Assembly (NCBI RefSeq): GCF_003003775.1
Contig: NZ_PVWJ01000011.1
Location: forward strand, 1-62,112
Origin: Merismopedia glauca CCAP 1448/3
Lineage (GTDB): Bacteria > Cyanobacteriota > Cyanobacteriia > Cyanobacteriales > CCAP-1448
Direction of reading: 5' to 3'
Length of the DNA: 62,112 bases
Below, one piece after another: positions 53,246-61,726 of the stretch. Made by a program: the position numbers and the translations under genes. The stretch's first letter is position 1; the number at the start of each line of letters is the position of its first letter. The notes under the pieces were generated by a model. The model saw nothing but the letters and a program-made list of their open reading frames with translations. It was not told where the DNA came from and did no database searches.

Positions 53246-55641
53246 AACGCATCCGCTTGAGAATAATCTCGTTCTAAAGAAGTGGCTGCGGAAATTAACC
53301 CAGCCAGTAAAGGAATTACCAACGCTAAAGTTGCCGGAATTATGGGTATTATTAGGCTTTGAGTGATAAAAACTCCTAAACTAATTGTATACACGACAAC
53401 TAGGATTACGCCAGTAATCTTTAGACTTGTTAAGTAGCTAAAGCGCCAATTAACACCTATAGCTGCTACAGACAACAGCCAAACTACTAAAATTTGTAGT
53501 TCCCAAGCTAAAAACTTCAAAAGCGATCGCCCATCTTCAACTGAACTAACTAACTGACTCACCATATGCGCGTGTAACCACAAACCGCGAATTTCTTGAT
53601 GGTAAGGTGTCTCAAATTCGTCTTTAGCTAGATTGGGATCGGTAACGCCAATTAAGATAATGCGATCGCGAATCATCTCTGCTGGTACTTTTCCTTCTAA
53701 GAGTTGAGTTAAATTCACTCTCTGAGAAATCTCTGTTACAGAGTCCGTCTGACGGTAATTAAGTAACATTTGATATCCCGATGTAGTTTTCACACTGGAG
53801 TAAAAACTGCTATAAGGTTGTAAGGCTTCCCAACGGACTACTTTTTGGGTTTGCGGATGAGATATTTCCAAAGTATTAGTTGTGGGAAAACTGATTTTAT
53901 ATCCTTTGGTTTGTAAATAAGTTAAAGCTAAATAAGCACTCAAAGAATAACTAGCTTGACAAGGGGAATTAACTGGAGGTTCTACAGCGATCAAACTCCG
54001 ACGAATTACGCCGTCAGTATCTACAGGAACATCAACAAAACCAACTATATCTTGCTTGATGGCTGGAGATTTGGAGGATACATTTTGATCGTCATCATCT
54101 TCCTTCTGACTGTGAACGCAAATGGGGACAATGTACTCGCGATCGCGCCAATATTTGACTAATTTTTCATATTCTTTTTGATATTCAAGAAATTCTTCAG
54201 GCTTTTTGCTTAGAGGCGGATAGCGATAAATATCTATTCCAACTGCTTTTGGTTTATATTTATCTAACTGTTCTAAAGCTTTGAGTAAAGTTCGATCTTT
54301 TAAAGGATATTCACCTCCCAAAGGATCGGTATCTTTTTGAGTTACATCTACTACTAATACCCTAGATTCGATCGCTTCACTTTTTCTGAGTCCCATCATC
54401 ATATCGTAAGCTTGCCATTCCCATCCTTGTAGCCAGCCAATAGTTCTTAATACCGCAATTAATGAAGTGACAATTAAACTATTAATTAATAACTTAAATA
54501 CTTGAGCTTGACTGACTGGCTTTGGTTTTTGTAACCAACTTTCGTAAGTTTGATCTTGAGTGGCTCCCGAAATTAAAATTGGCTGTAAACTAGAACCAGG
54601 AAACTGATCTTCTAAACCCTCTAAACTTTCTCTCGCTTTTTCAACTGCTTGATGCAAAGGTAATTTTTCAGTAATAAATCCTGAAACTAGTTCTTGTAAA
54701 AATGTATGTGCCACCTTGTCGTGGATAGCTTCTCGCATGACAATTAAATTAGGAACTGATAAATTCTCTTCATCTAGATTGTCTGCCAAACCCAACCCAT
54801 CACAGGAATTAAATATCGCTAATTTTAAGCCATTCAATCTCATTTGCTTCAGGGTATTTTTGAGATCGTCAATCTCTAAATACTCGGTTTTATTAATCCA
54901 AATTTTAGCGCGATCGCCGGACGTTTTTGAATGTCCTGCAAAATAAAAGAGATCGCAAGCATTTTTCTTCAGATATTCTAATAGCTCTTGCCGCGACCAA
55001 TCAATTAAAGATTCTAAAATAGCATTTTGAGGTAATCGATCTCGCAACAAATCCAAATCTTTTTTAACATTCACATTGCTATCTTGACCAATTACAGCCA
55101 CGATTCGCATCGGTTTCTGTATCACATGAGGAGGAGATACAAAATTAATTGAACTGTAAGATATAGTTACTTGACGGTTACCAGAACTGAGCCATTCCCA
55201 ACTTTCCCACGGTAGTCTTTTGAGTTGTAAATTAGAGGTACGAATTATAATCCGCCCTTTTTCTGAATAAGAGATATGGCGATCTAAGATTTCTCTAATT
55301 GGCAGAAAAGATTCCGATCTTAGCCAACTATTAATCATCTGTACTAGAGACTTTTCCGCATCTTTGTAGTGATTTTTAGCTTTTTCTCTATACTCTTTGA
55401 TTTTTTGAAGTTTTTCAAAAATAGTCGAATTTCTATCAGACGTATTTGGAGGATTTTGAATTGTCGCTAAAGCTTGCAGAGCTAACTGCCATTCCTGATA
55501 TTTATCTTCTAAAATTGGACAAGCAGGTAGATACCCCTCAGAGCGACTTTCTTGATCGCCTGAATTGACAACTTCTACTATAACTTCAAAGCCATTATTT
55601 TTGAGATCTCCACTAAACTTTAGAACTATTGTTTTTCCCAT
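53242..55641 (-). CDS. CHAT-CHASE2 membrane protein
   Basis: 799-residue fusion. An N-terminal region (1-170) is followed by a CHAT caspase-like peptidase domain (about 175-370) with the likely catalytic pair His237 (YFAGHSK) and Cys280 (IFNSCDGLGLA). A membrane helix (about 381-404) leads to a CHASE2 extracytoplasmic sensor domain (about 405-690; VLVVDVTQKDTDPLGG, GIDIYRYPPLSKKPEEF, GFVDVPVDTDGVIRRSL, RDRIILIGVTDPN). Three more helices follow (708-730, 738-760, 763-785). The usual kinase or cyclase output is absent, replaced by the protease at the N-terminus. A signal-controlled protease is the natural hypothesis; no substrate is known. Confidence 0.92.
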   Translation of the reverse strand: MGKTIVLKFSGDLKNNGFEVIVEVVNSGDQESRSEGYLPACPILEDKYQEWQLALQALATIQNPPNTSDRNSTIFEKLQKIKEYREKAKNHYKDAEKSLVQMINSWLRSESFLPIREILDRHISYSEKGRIIIRTSNLQLKRLPWESWEWLSSGNRQVTISYSSINFVSPPHVIQKPMRIVAVIGQDSNVNVKKDLDLLRDRLPQNAILESLIDWSRQELLEYLKKNACDLFYFAGHSKTSGDRAKIWINKTEYLEIDDLKNTLKQMRLNGLKLAIFNSCDGLGLADNLDEENLSVPNLIVMREAIHDKVAHTFLQELVSGFITEKLPLHQAVEKARESLEGLEDQFPGSSLQPILISGATQDQTYESWLQKPKPVSQAQVFKLLINSLIVTSLIAVLRTIGWLQGWEWQAYDMMMGLRKSEAIESRVLVVDVTQKDTDPLGGEYPLKDRTLLKALEQLDKYKPKAVGIDIYRYPPLSKKPEEFLEYQKEYEKLVKYWRDREYIVPICVHSQKEDDDDQNVSSKSPAIKQDIVGFVDVPVDTDGVIRRSLIAVEPPVNSPCQASYSLSAYLALTYLQTKGYKISFPTTNTLEISHPQTQKVVRWEALQPYSSFYSSVKTTSGYQMLLNYRQTDSVTEISQRVNLTQLLEGKVPAEMIRDRIILIGVTDPNLAKDEFETPYHQEIRGLWLHAHMVSQLVSSVEDGRSLLKFLAWELQILVVWLLSVAAIGVNWRFSYLTSLKITGVILVVVYTISLGVFITQSLIIPIIPATLALVIPLLAGLISAATSLERDYSQADAL

Positions 55642-55668
55642 CTTTGATGTTGTGCTTTACTCATTATT

Positions 55669-56634
55669 TTAGTCATATTTCCAGGTTTTTTGATAAATAA
55701 AATCTTCTCTAATAACTGTTAAAATAAAAGGCTCTTGCCATTGACGAGAAAATTGCAAACAAATACTTGTATCTCCTGACTGGGCAATTTCTGAGATAAT
55801 TATTTCACCTGTAGACTCTTGAGCCACTAGTTTTAAGTTAGTTGGTAAATCTTCTCCACATAACTCAACTATCACATCTATGACTGATTCAGATTGAGGG
55901 ATGGCGGCAAGATTTAACCTTACTTCTCGATCTGATAAATCTTCCCCTAAGTTAATAATATCAGTTGCTAAGTACCCAATTTGTCCTGGTGTGGCAGCAC
56001 TTCGATATCCAAAAGCTAATCCGCAATTATCTGAAGAAGACGGATCGAATAAAGGTTCTACTTGCTGCCAGCTTGAGTTTAAAATACAGCGAATTTTTTC
56101 CAGTAATCCTTGATTGGGAACAGGGACTAAACTAGGTTCTAATTCATCTAAATAAGGAACCAAATTTTCTAAAGGTTGCAACTTATTAATTAATAATTTA
56201 CCAGTTTCTACAGTCTTACTAAATCCCAATAAAGTAGCCTGAGTTAAATCTTGATTCAAGCAGACCACTACATAACCAATCCTATCCGTAAAAGCATCTC
56301 TAGAAACTTCACAAATATCTGAATTTGACCAAATAGGACAGCATTCTAAATTACCACAATTCTTTACTACTAAATCAGCAACGTTGGCTAAATTTTGGAT
56401 AACTGGATTCCAACTATTGCTAGCTTCTAAGTTGGTTTCTACTCCAAAACATTCGAGGTAATAATTTACCGCGTAAACGGCTAAAGTGTTTAAGTAGATT
56501 TGCTTTCTTTGTTCAGAATTAATTTTATGCTGATAAAAATGCTGAGCATAGTTGTGAGCTATTCTGGTTAAGGGCACAGGAAAAAAATTCGGATATTTAG
56601 CATTTACTGATTTGACTTGGTGAGAGATTTTCAT
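55669..56634 (-). CDS. DUF1822 protein
   Basis: 321-residue soluble cyanobacterial protein recognised as DUF1822: FPVPLTRIAHNYAQHFYQHK, then IYLNTLAVYAVNYYLECFGV and ETNLEASNSWNPVIQNLANV. The C-terminal half has a beta-sandwich look with cysteines. It lies 27 bp upstream of the CHAT-CHASE2 gene and 26 bp downstream of the sigma-like gene. Function unknown; a CHAT substrate or adaptor is a testable idea. Confidence 0.88.
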   Translation of the reverse strand: MKISHQVKSVNAKYPNFFPVPLTRIAHNYAQHFYQHKINSEQRKQIYLNTLAVYAVNYYLECFGVETNLEASNSWNPVIQNLANVADLVVKNCGNLECCPIWSNSDICEVSRDAFTDRIGYVVVCLNQDLTQATLLGFSKTVETGKLLINKLQPLENLVPYLDELEPSLVPVPNQGLLEKIRCILNSSWQQVEPLFDPSSSDNCGLAFGYRSAATPGQIGYLATDIINLGEDLSDREVRLNLAAIPQSESVIDVIVELCGEDLPTNLKLVAQESTGEIIISEIAQSGDTSICLQFSRQWQEPFILTVIREDFIYQKTWKYD

Positions 56635-56660
56635 AGTAAGTAAGGTAGGAGAAAAAGGTT

Positions 56661-57347
56661 TTATTCTGACAAATATTTTTTAATCTTGGGAACAAAATGA
56701 GTCAACGAACGCTGGTAAAAATTGCTTAAAGCTGCTACCTTACTGTGATATTCTGCTGAAAGTTCTTCCCAAGAAATACCTGCTAATCTTTTGAGAGCAA
56801 TAACTTTAAAATTTGCTAAAGGATTGCTACACATAAATCTTCCTTCAAACTCTCCTTCTGGATCTTCTTCTAAAACTTCCCGAATTTGTTCTGTTAATGA
56901 AGGTGTTAACAACTCTTGTGGATTTATCATTTCTATACCCCCTCTAGATAAGTCTTCAATAGAGACTATCTTCACGCTTTTAAAATCCATATACTTCGCC
57001 GATTGCACTACTTCAGCTATAGCATCGGGGAACCTTCTAGATAGTAGAAAGTTTACCCAATTTAAAACCTCTCCGACATTGGGATTATAAAGTTCTATGT
57101 GTTGACAAATATATAAAAATATATTTTGTAAAGCTGTAGCATAAATTTCTTTATAGCAACCGTGATATTGAGCCGGACAAGCTGGATGACAAAGTAAACC
57201 GGAATTCTGGATTTCACAAAGCAATTTCCCTAAAATTTGTCTCCTTTTTGGACTTTTAGGGGGATATGATTGAGCCATTTGCACCAATTCTCGCAAATAC
57301 TGATTCAATGTTGGTGAAGGAGGTACTTGGTCATGTAGTTTGTTCAT
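56661..57347 (-). CDS. Sigma-70-like protein, cyanobacterial type
   Basis: 228-residue protein with two sigma-like blocks. Region-2-like, about 66-112: YKEIYATALQNIFLYICQHI followed by ELYNPNVGEVLNWVNFLLSR. Region-4-like, about 185-225: FKVIALKRLAGISWEELSAE with FYQRSLTHFVPKIKKYL, a helix-turn-helix. There is no region 1.1 or 3. It is probably an ECF-like or diverged regulator. It is the first gene of the operon with DUF1822, CHAT-CHASE2 and DUF928. Promoter specificity unknown; it could also act as a regulator without core binding. Confidence 0.8.
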   Translation of the reverse strand: MNKLHDQVPPSPTLNQYLRELVQMAQSYPPKSPKRRQILGKLLCEIQNSGLLCHPACPAQYHGCYKEIYATALQNIFLYICQHIELYNPNVGEVLNWVNFLLSRRFPDAIAEVVQSAKYMDFKSVKIVSIEDLSRGGIEMINPQELLTPSLTEQIREVLEEDPEGEFEGRFMCSNPLANFKVIALKRLAGISWEELSAEYHSKVAALSNFYQRSLTHFVPKIKKYLSE

Positions 57348-57632
57348 ATCGATCTATGAAAGCCGCGCGTCTTCCTATATATCTCTCTGCTAAAACCAGT
57401 CCTTTTTATACAAAATTTTAAATTTACAACTGTGTTGGCTAGGTAGGTTTTGTGTAAGATCGCAAATTTTGATTTGATTACTTCTTAAGAATCAAGTAAT
57501 TACAACTCCAGATAGAAGATTGACTTGGTTAGAGTTGCATACCATCGAGTGTAGTTAAAAGATCCTACATCTCGGTATGTTTGCGGGAAAATTATCTACT
57601 CTAAAACTAGTATGAGGGAACAAATCGTCAAG

Positions 57633-58262
57633 ATGAAAAACTCAGTTGAGCCAGTCCATAAAAACCAGTGGCTACTTCCACTATCAGCCTTATCACTGGT
57701 AGCGATCGCTCTCACCGCCTGCACTCAGCCAGATAATCAACCAGATGTAGTCGTGGTTCAACCTTCCGCTAGCACCAGTACACTGCCCACAGTAGTACCT
57801 ACCGCCCCTGTAGTGATCGTATCACCTTCTCCAGTAACTCCCCCACCTGTGGTAGTCAGTCCCACGACAGTAACCCCTCCAACTACGGCTGTCGTAGTTG
57901 AAGGAGAACCAATTACAGATGTTGTTATAATTGCTAAGGCTCCCACGAAAGAAGCTTTAGTCGGTAGAAGAGTTCAATTTACAAATACTGATGTGATTAA
58001 AGTAATTGGCGATCGCCCTTTTTGGGTAGGACGCAGCAATACTGAAGGTCTAGCAGTAGTCCTAGATCCCAGCCTAGATAAAGGCGCAGCCGAGGAGCAA
58101 ATTCAAGTTAAAGCTGGACAAAAGCTAGATCTAACGGGGGTACTCAAACCTATGCCTGATGCAGCTACAGCTAAAAAACTGTGGGGTATTAGCGATGCTG
58201 AGGCTAAAGAATTTCAAACCCAAGGGGTTTACCTACAAGCAGATACCATTAACTTTAGATAA
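57633..58262 (+). CDS. Lipoprotein, unknown function
   Basis: 209-residue lipoprotein. The signal sequence has a lipobox ending at Cys30 (ALTAC). A Thr/Pro/Val-rich linker (about 40-95) leads to a compact domain with GRRVQFTNTDVIKVIGDRPF, VGRSNTEGLAVVLDPSLDKG and a final helix-strand. That suggests a small beta-barrel of the OB or SH3-like type. I do not recognise the family. The ATG at 57633 precedes the canonical n-region; an upstream ATG at 57612 adds seven residues. Confidence 0.75.
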   Translation: MKNSVEPVHKNQWLLPLSALSLVAIALTACTQPDNQPDVVVVQPSASTSTLPTVVPTAPVVIVSPSPVTPPPVVVSPTTVTPPTTAVVVEGEPITDVVIIAKAPTKEALVGRRVQFTNTDVIKVIGDRPFWVGRSNTEGLAVVLDPSLDKGAAEEQIQVKAGQKLDLTGVLKPMPDAATAKKLWGISDAEAKEFQTQGVYLQADTINFR

Positions 58263-58266
58263 ATCA

Positions 58267-58296
58267 AGACTTCCACGAGTGAGTTCGTGGAAGTCT
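58267..58296 (+). terminator. Stem-loop after the lipoprotein gene
   Basis: AGACTTCCACGA and TCGTGGAAGTCT arms with a 6-base loop (12 bp, perfect). It lies 4 bp after the stop codon. The T-run is weak, so it may be a mixed or bidirectional terminator. Confidence 0.5.
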
Positions 58297-58355
58297 GGGT
58301 AAGTACACTTACTTGACCAAAGATTACATATTTGGCAAAAAACTATTTTTTAGGT

Positions 58356-59024
58356 TCATTTTGTGACTTTTGCCAAATTTCTAGTTACTCTCTTCTGTTG
58401 ACGTTTCCAGAAGGATCCTGCGCCTAAAGTACCAAAGGCTAAAAGACCTAAGATAGAAGAGGGTTCAGGAACCTGAACCTCTACTTGTTGGAAAAGTGGA
58501 TTATTATCAGAGCCAAAGGTAAATAGACCTGATACATTACCACCTGTTTGATTGATAGCCCTTACGGTTTCAATCTTGAAATCAAAACGACCATCATGGG
58601 GTTCTGTACCTGGATTAACTACATTAAATATCAATCTATCCAATATAAAATTATTGCCCAAAGGTTGTCTCGCCCCAACGTGTTGGACTACAGCCCGATT
58701 AGAGGCGGTAATAATTCCTTCAAGTCTAAAGTTATCTGCCACATCTACGGTTGGTAAAGCCAAAGACAATTCTGTAGGGTCCCAACGAACTACGTACTGT
58801 ATATCTTTCAACGTATTTGCACCAACATCTACCCCAGCCGTATTGAGTACAACATCAAATGCAAGGGTGCCTCCTCGGGCAACTTTTATATCTAAAATTG
58901 GATCGCCATCCAACTGGGTTCCTGGAGGAGTAAAAGATAAGTTCGCTGCTTTAGCTACATTTCCAGAAACTAGAAAAGCTAAAAATGCTCCCGAAAAAAT
59001 CCCAATTTTTTGAACTAACTGCAT
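58356..59024 (-). CDS. PEP-CTERM protein with cohesin-like domain
   Basis: 222-residue exported protein. The N-terminus is a signal peptide (IGIFSGAFLAFLVSGNVAKA). The middle (about 30-180) reads like a cohesin-type beta-sandwich (GGTLAFDVVLNTAGVDVGAN, QYVVRWDPTELSLALPTVDV). The C-terminal tag is PEPSSILGLLAFGTLGAG followed by a basic end, the PEP-CTERM sorting signal for exosortase. No exosortase gene is in the window. Possibly an extracellular matrix or sheath protein. Confidence 0.85.
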   Translation of the reverse strand: MQLVQKIGIFSGAFLAFLVSGNVAKAANLSFTPPGTQLDGDPILDIKVARGGTLAFDVVLNTAGVDVGANTLKDIQYVVRWDPTELSLALPTVDVADNFRLEGIITASNRAVVQHVGARQPLGNNFILDRLIFNVVNPGTEPHDGRFDFKIETVRAINQTGGNVSGLFTFGSDNNPLFQQVEVQVPEPSSILGLLAFGTLGAGSFWKRQQKRVTRNLAKVTK

Positions 59025-59208
59025 ATTGAATATTCGGCTTAACTTCTGCTGGACAAGCTGATGCTAACAAAAGTTCTTTTTTTTAGCAATATATCTCTGG
59101 AAAAAGAGATATTTAGGGTTTTATGTTATATGTGTCTTTTTATACATCGTTTTAATCGGCTTTACATAGTTTCAATACCTAATCTTACTTTGGTTAAGTT
59201 GGTAATTA

Positions 59209-60150
59209 CTAGCTCACTTGAATTCCTTGGGGGCAAAATTGAGCCGTCCAGGTGTCTAATTGTGGATCGGGGAGCATTTGTTTAATTTGGGCTTGGATGG
59301 CTTCTGCGTGAGTTTTTGACTTAGCTAGAGCAAACACTGTCGGGCCAGAACCTGACATCATAGTTCCTAGCGGATTACAGGCTAATAAAGCTGTTTTTAG
59401 CTCAGATACTAAGTTATGGGCAGGCAAAACTACTTTTTCGAGATCGTTGTGCATTAATTGCCCAATTTTGGCGGCATCGTGCTGAGCGATCGCTTGGATT
59501 AATGGACCAGAATGGACTCGCTTGGCTCTATCTTCTAGAGTATTAGTATCAGATGGGTAATTATGACCAAACTGTTGTCTGTAAGTTTGATAAGCCCAAG
59601 CAGTAGAAACAGCTAAATTCCGGTATTTTGCTAAAACTACATGAATATCTTCTAAATCTGGCAACGGAGAGATTTTATCACCCCTACCAGTAGCGATCGC
59701 AGTTCCGCCAGAGAGGCAAAAAGGCACATCTGAGCCAATTTTTGCGCCCAATTCTTGTAATTCTGACTGGGTAAGTCCTAATTTCCAGAGTAAATCTATT
59801 CCCACTAACACAGCAGCAGCATTAGCCGAACCCCCAGCTAAACCAGCCGCGACGGGAATTTGTTTATCTAGGGAGATTTTTACTCCTCCATAGCGTTGAA
59901 AGGCTTCTGGAAACTCTATCGTCATCAACTCGGCGGCTCGATATGCCAAGTTAGTTGAGTCTTGAGGTACTTGAGTGTGGTTACAATGAACCTGGAGGCG
60001 TTCGGTAGCATTAGCACGTACCTCAACGCGATCGCTCAGGCTAATGCTTTGCATCACCATTGCTAGTTCATGATAACCGTCAGGGCGATCGCCGAGAATT
60101 TCTAGGTGTAAGTTAATTTTCGCAGGAGCAATTAGGGAATAAGCGCGCAT
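59209..60150 (-). CDS. ispE: 4-diphosphocytidyl-2-C-methyl-D-erythritol kinase
   Basis: 313-residue GHMP kinase of the MEP isoprenoid pathway, which supplies carotenoid and chlorophyll side chains. SLIAPAKINLHLEILGDRPD is motif 1, PVAAGLAGGSANAAAVLVGI the ATP-loop motif and MMSGSGPTVFALAKS motif 3. It follows rsmA by 8 bp on the same strand. Confidence 0.97.
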   Translation of the reverse strand: MRAYSLIAPAKINLHLEILGDRPDGYHELAMVMQSISLSDRVEVRANATERLQVHCNHTQVPQDSTNLAYRAAELMTIEFPEAFQRYGGVKISLDKQIPVAAGLAGGSANAAAVLVGIDLLWKLGLTQSELQELGAKIGSDVPFCLSGGTAIATGRGDKISPLPDLEDIHVVLAKYRNLAVSTAWAYQTYRQQFGHNYPSDTNTLEDRAKRVHSGPLIQAIAQHDAAKIGQLMHNDLEKVVLPAHNLVSELKTALLACNPLGTMMSGSGPTVFALAKSKTHAEAIQAQIKQMLPDPQLDTWTAQFCPQGIQVS

Positions 60151-60158
60151 AAATGAAG

Positions 60159-61046
60159 TCAGGAGTCAGGAGTAGAAATGCGATATATCGCGTCTGTACA
60201 GAAGTCAGAAGTTAGAGATTCCGATCTGTGTGCTGCAATTCTATTACTTAAGGCTACCCACTGAGCTAAACTTAATTGTTCGGCACGAGCTTGGGGGTTA
60301 ATATCTAGTTCGGTGAGAATTTCGGTGAAGCGATCGCTTTCGACTAGACTTTTGAGGTTGTTACGCAGCATTTTCCGCTTTTCTCTAAATCCGGCTGTGA
60401 CTAAATTTTCGAGTTGTTTGGGACTATCTGCGGCTGGTTGGAAATTTCTGGGGCGTAATCTCACTACAGCAGAATCTACCTTTGGCGGTGGGTAAAAAGC
60501 TTTAGCTGGTACATGATAAACTAACTCAGCTTCTGCTAGATATTGAACTCTAACTGATAAGGCTCCAAAAGCTTTTGTACCTGGTTTAGCTGCGATTCTT
60601 TCAGCTACTTCTTTTTGAACTAAGAGAACTATTAAATCCAATGGTTTTGGATTGGGATTTGAGATTTTTCCCAAGAGTTTTTCTAAGATCGGACCTGTAA
60701 TATTGTAAGGAATATTAGCTACTACTTTATTGGGATCTTGAAACTGCGGAAAACTCTCTAAGCAATTATTTAAATCTAAGGTGAGAAAGTCTCCTTGTAA
60801 TAGTAAAAATTTATCTAATTTACCGAAACTAGCTACTAGTTTTTTACACAAATCTCTATCGATTTCAATCGCTAAAACTGATGCTGATAAAGGTAGTAAT
60901 AATCGGGTAAGAATTCCAGTTCCAGGTCCAATTTCTAGGACTTTATCGGTTAAAGATAATTCGGCTGCTGCTATAATTTTATTTAAGGCGACATCGCTGC
61001 GTAGCCAGTGCTGAGCAAATTGTTTGCGGGGATGAGGTGAAGGCAT
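60159..61046 (-). CDS. rsmA: 16S rRNA dimethyladenosine transferase RsmA/KsgA
   Basis: 295-residue enzyme that dimethylates two adenosines near the 3' end of 16S rRNA. KQFAQHWLRSDVALNKIIAA, LEIGPGTGILTRLLLPLSAS and ANIPYNITGPILEKLLG are family motifs. The last 20 residues (SLTSDFCTDAIYRISTPDS end) are encoded by intergenic-type repeat DNA and are not expected in homologues. It is followed by ispE, a common pair. Confidence 0.97.
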   Translation of the reverse strand: MPSPHPRKQFAQHWLRSDVALNKIIAAAELSLTDKVLEIGPGTGILTRLLLPLSASVLAIEIDRDLCKKLVASFGKLDKFLLLQGDFLTLDLNNCLESFPQFQDPNKVVANIPYNITGPILEKLLGKISNPNPKPLDLIVLLVQKEVAERIAAKPGTKAFGALSVRVQYLAEAELVYHVPAKAFYPPPKVDSAVVRLRPRNFQPAADSPKQLENLVTAGFREKRKMLRNNLKSLVESDRFTEILTELDINPQARAEQLSLAQWVALSNRIAAHRSESLTSDFCTDAIYRISTPDS

Positions 61047-61052
61047 TTTAAG

Positions 61053-61085
61053 AGGTCAGAAGTCAGAAGTCAGAAGTCAGAAGTA
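61053..61085. repeat. TTCTGAC heptamer tandem repeat (reverse orientation)
   Basis: Four units GTCAGAA between the divergent rsmA and DUF3288-like genes, ending about 15 bp before the latter's start. Confidence 0.8.
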
Positions 61086-61099
61086 TTAGTTTAATATAA

Positions 61100-61396
61100 A
61101 TGAGTAACCCAGAACAAAAAGACCAAGAACATCCCCAAGCAAAACGCGATCGCCAAGTAGTCAGTCAACTCTTACAAAGCGAACCGAACCCTTATCAATT
61201 AGCAGAATTAGCTAGGTTAAGAATCAGATATCAGCAATTTCCTGGAGCAAAAGATATCAAAGCCGATCTAGATCTAGTTTTGAAAAACTGGTCACTCAGT
61301 GAAGCCCAACTACTTGCCAAAACTCGTCAAATCCATGCTCAAAGTAGCATTTATCAAGAGCAAAAACTGGAAGGCGATCGCGAAGATTGGAATTAA
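61100..61396 (+). CDS. DUF3288-like small protein
   Basis: 98-residue cyanobacterial protein that matches my recollection of DUF3288: QKDQEHPQAKRDRQVVSQLL, then LARLRIRYQQFPGAKDIKAD and WSLSEAQLLAKTRQIHAQ. It is mostly helical and soluble. It is followed 8 bp later by the 93-residue gene and then rsfS, probably as one transcript. Function unknown. Confidence 0.75.
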   Translation: MSNPEQKDQEHPQAKRDRQVVSQLLQSEPNPYQLAELARLRIRYQQFPGAKDIKADLDLVLKNWSLSEAQLLAKTRQIHAQSSIYQEQKLEGDREDWN

Positions 61397-61404
61397 GTAA
61401 GTAA

Positions 61405-61686
61405 GTGGACACGATTAAACACAAACAGATTGTAGGGGAGGTTGCGAGTCTGGCGTTGCACGGCAGACTTTTAGCAACCGTGCGGGTTTTGCCAGCCAAT
61501 TCAGCCGAAGCTATCGATATCAAATCAAACCCGCCCTCTTTAGATTCATACGGTGTAACAGTTTCCGCTTATCCAAAACCCGCCCAGCCAGCACAGTTTA
61601 ATTACGCCGTTCTACTTACCGATGCCAAATTAATTACACAAAATAGCAGGAGAGGTAAAATGAAACTTAAGGAAGGGATTGGTTGA
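61405..61686 (+). CDS. Small protein, unknown function
   Basis: 93-residue protein starting at a GTG. It has EVASLALHGRLLATVRVLPA in the first half, then a Pro/Asp-rich turn and FNYAVLLTDAKLI. It ends with RRGKMKLKEGIG. No named domain is recognised. Close spacing (8 bp) after the previous gene and 40 bp before rsfS supports co-transcription. Reality as a gene is moderately supported by this spacing and coding-like composition. Confidence 0.55.
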   Translation: MDTIKHKQIVGEVASLALHGRLLATVRVLPANSAEAIDIKSNPPSLDSYGVTVSAYPKPAQPAQFNYAVLLTDAKLITQNSRRGKMKLKEGIG

Positions 61687-61726
61687 GAATCTGAGTCCAA
61701 AAACCGAAACAGGAATTTAACTTTTA

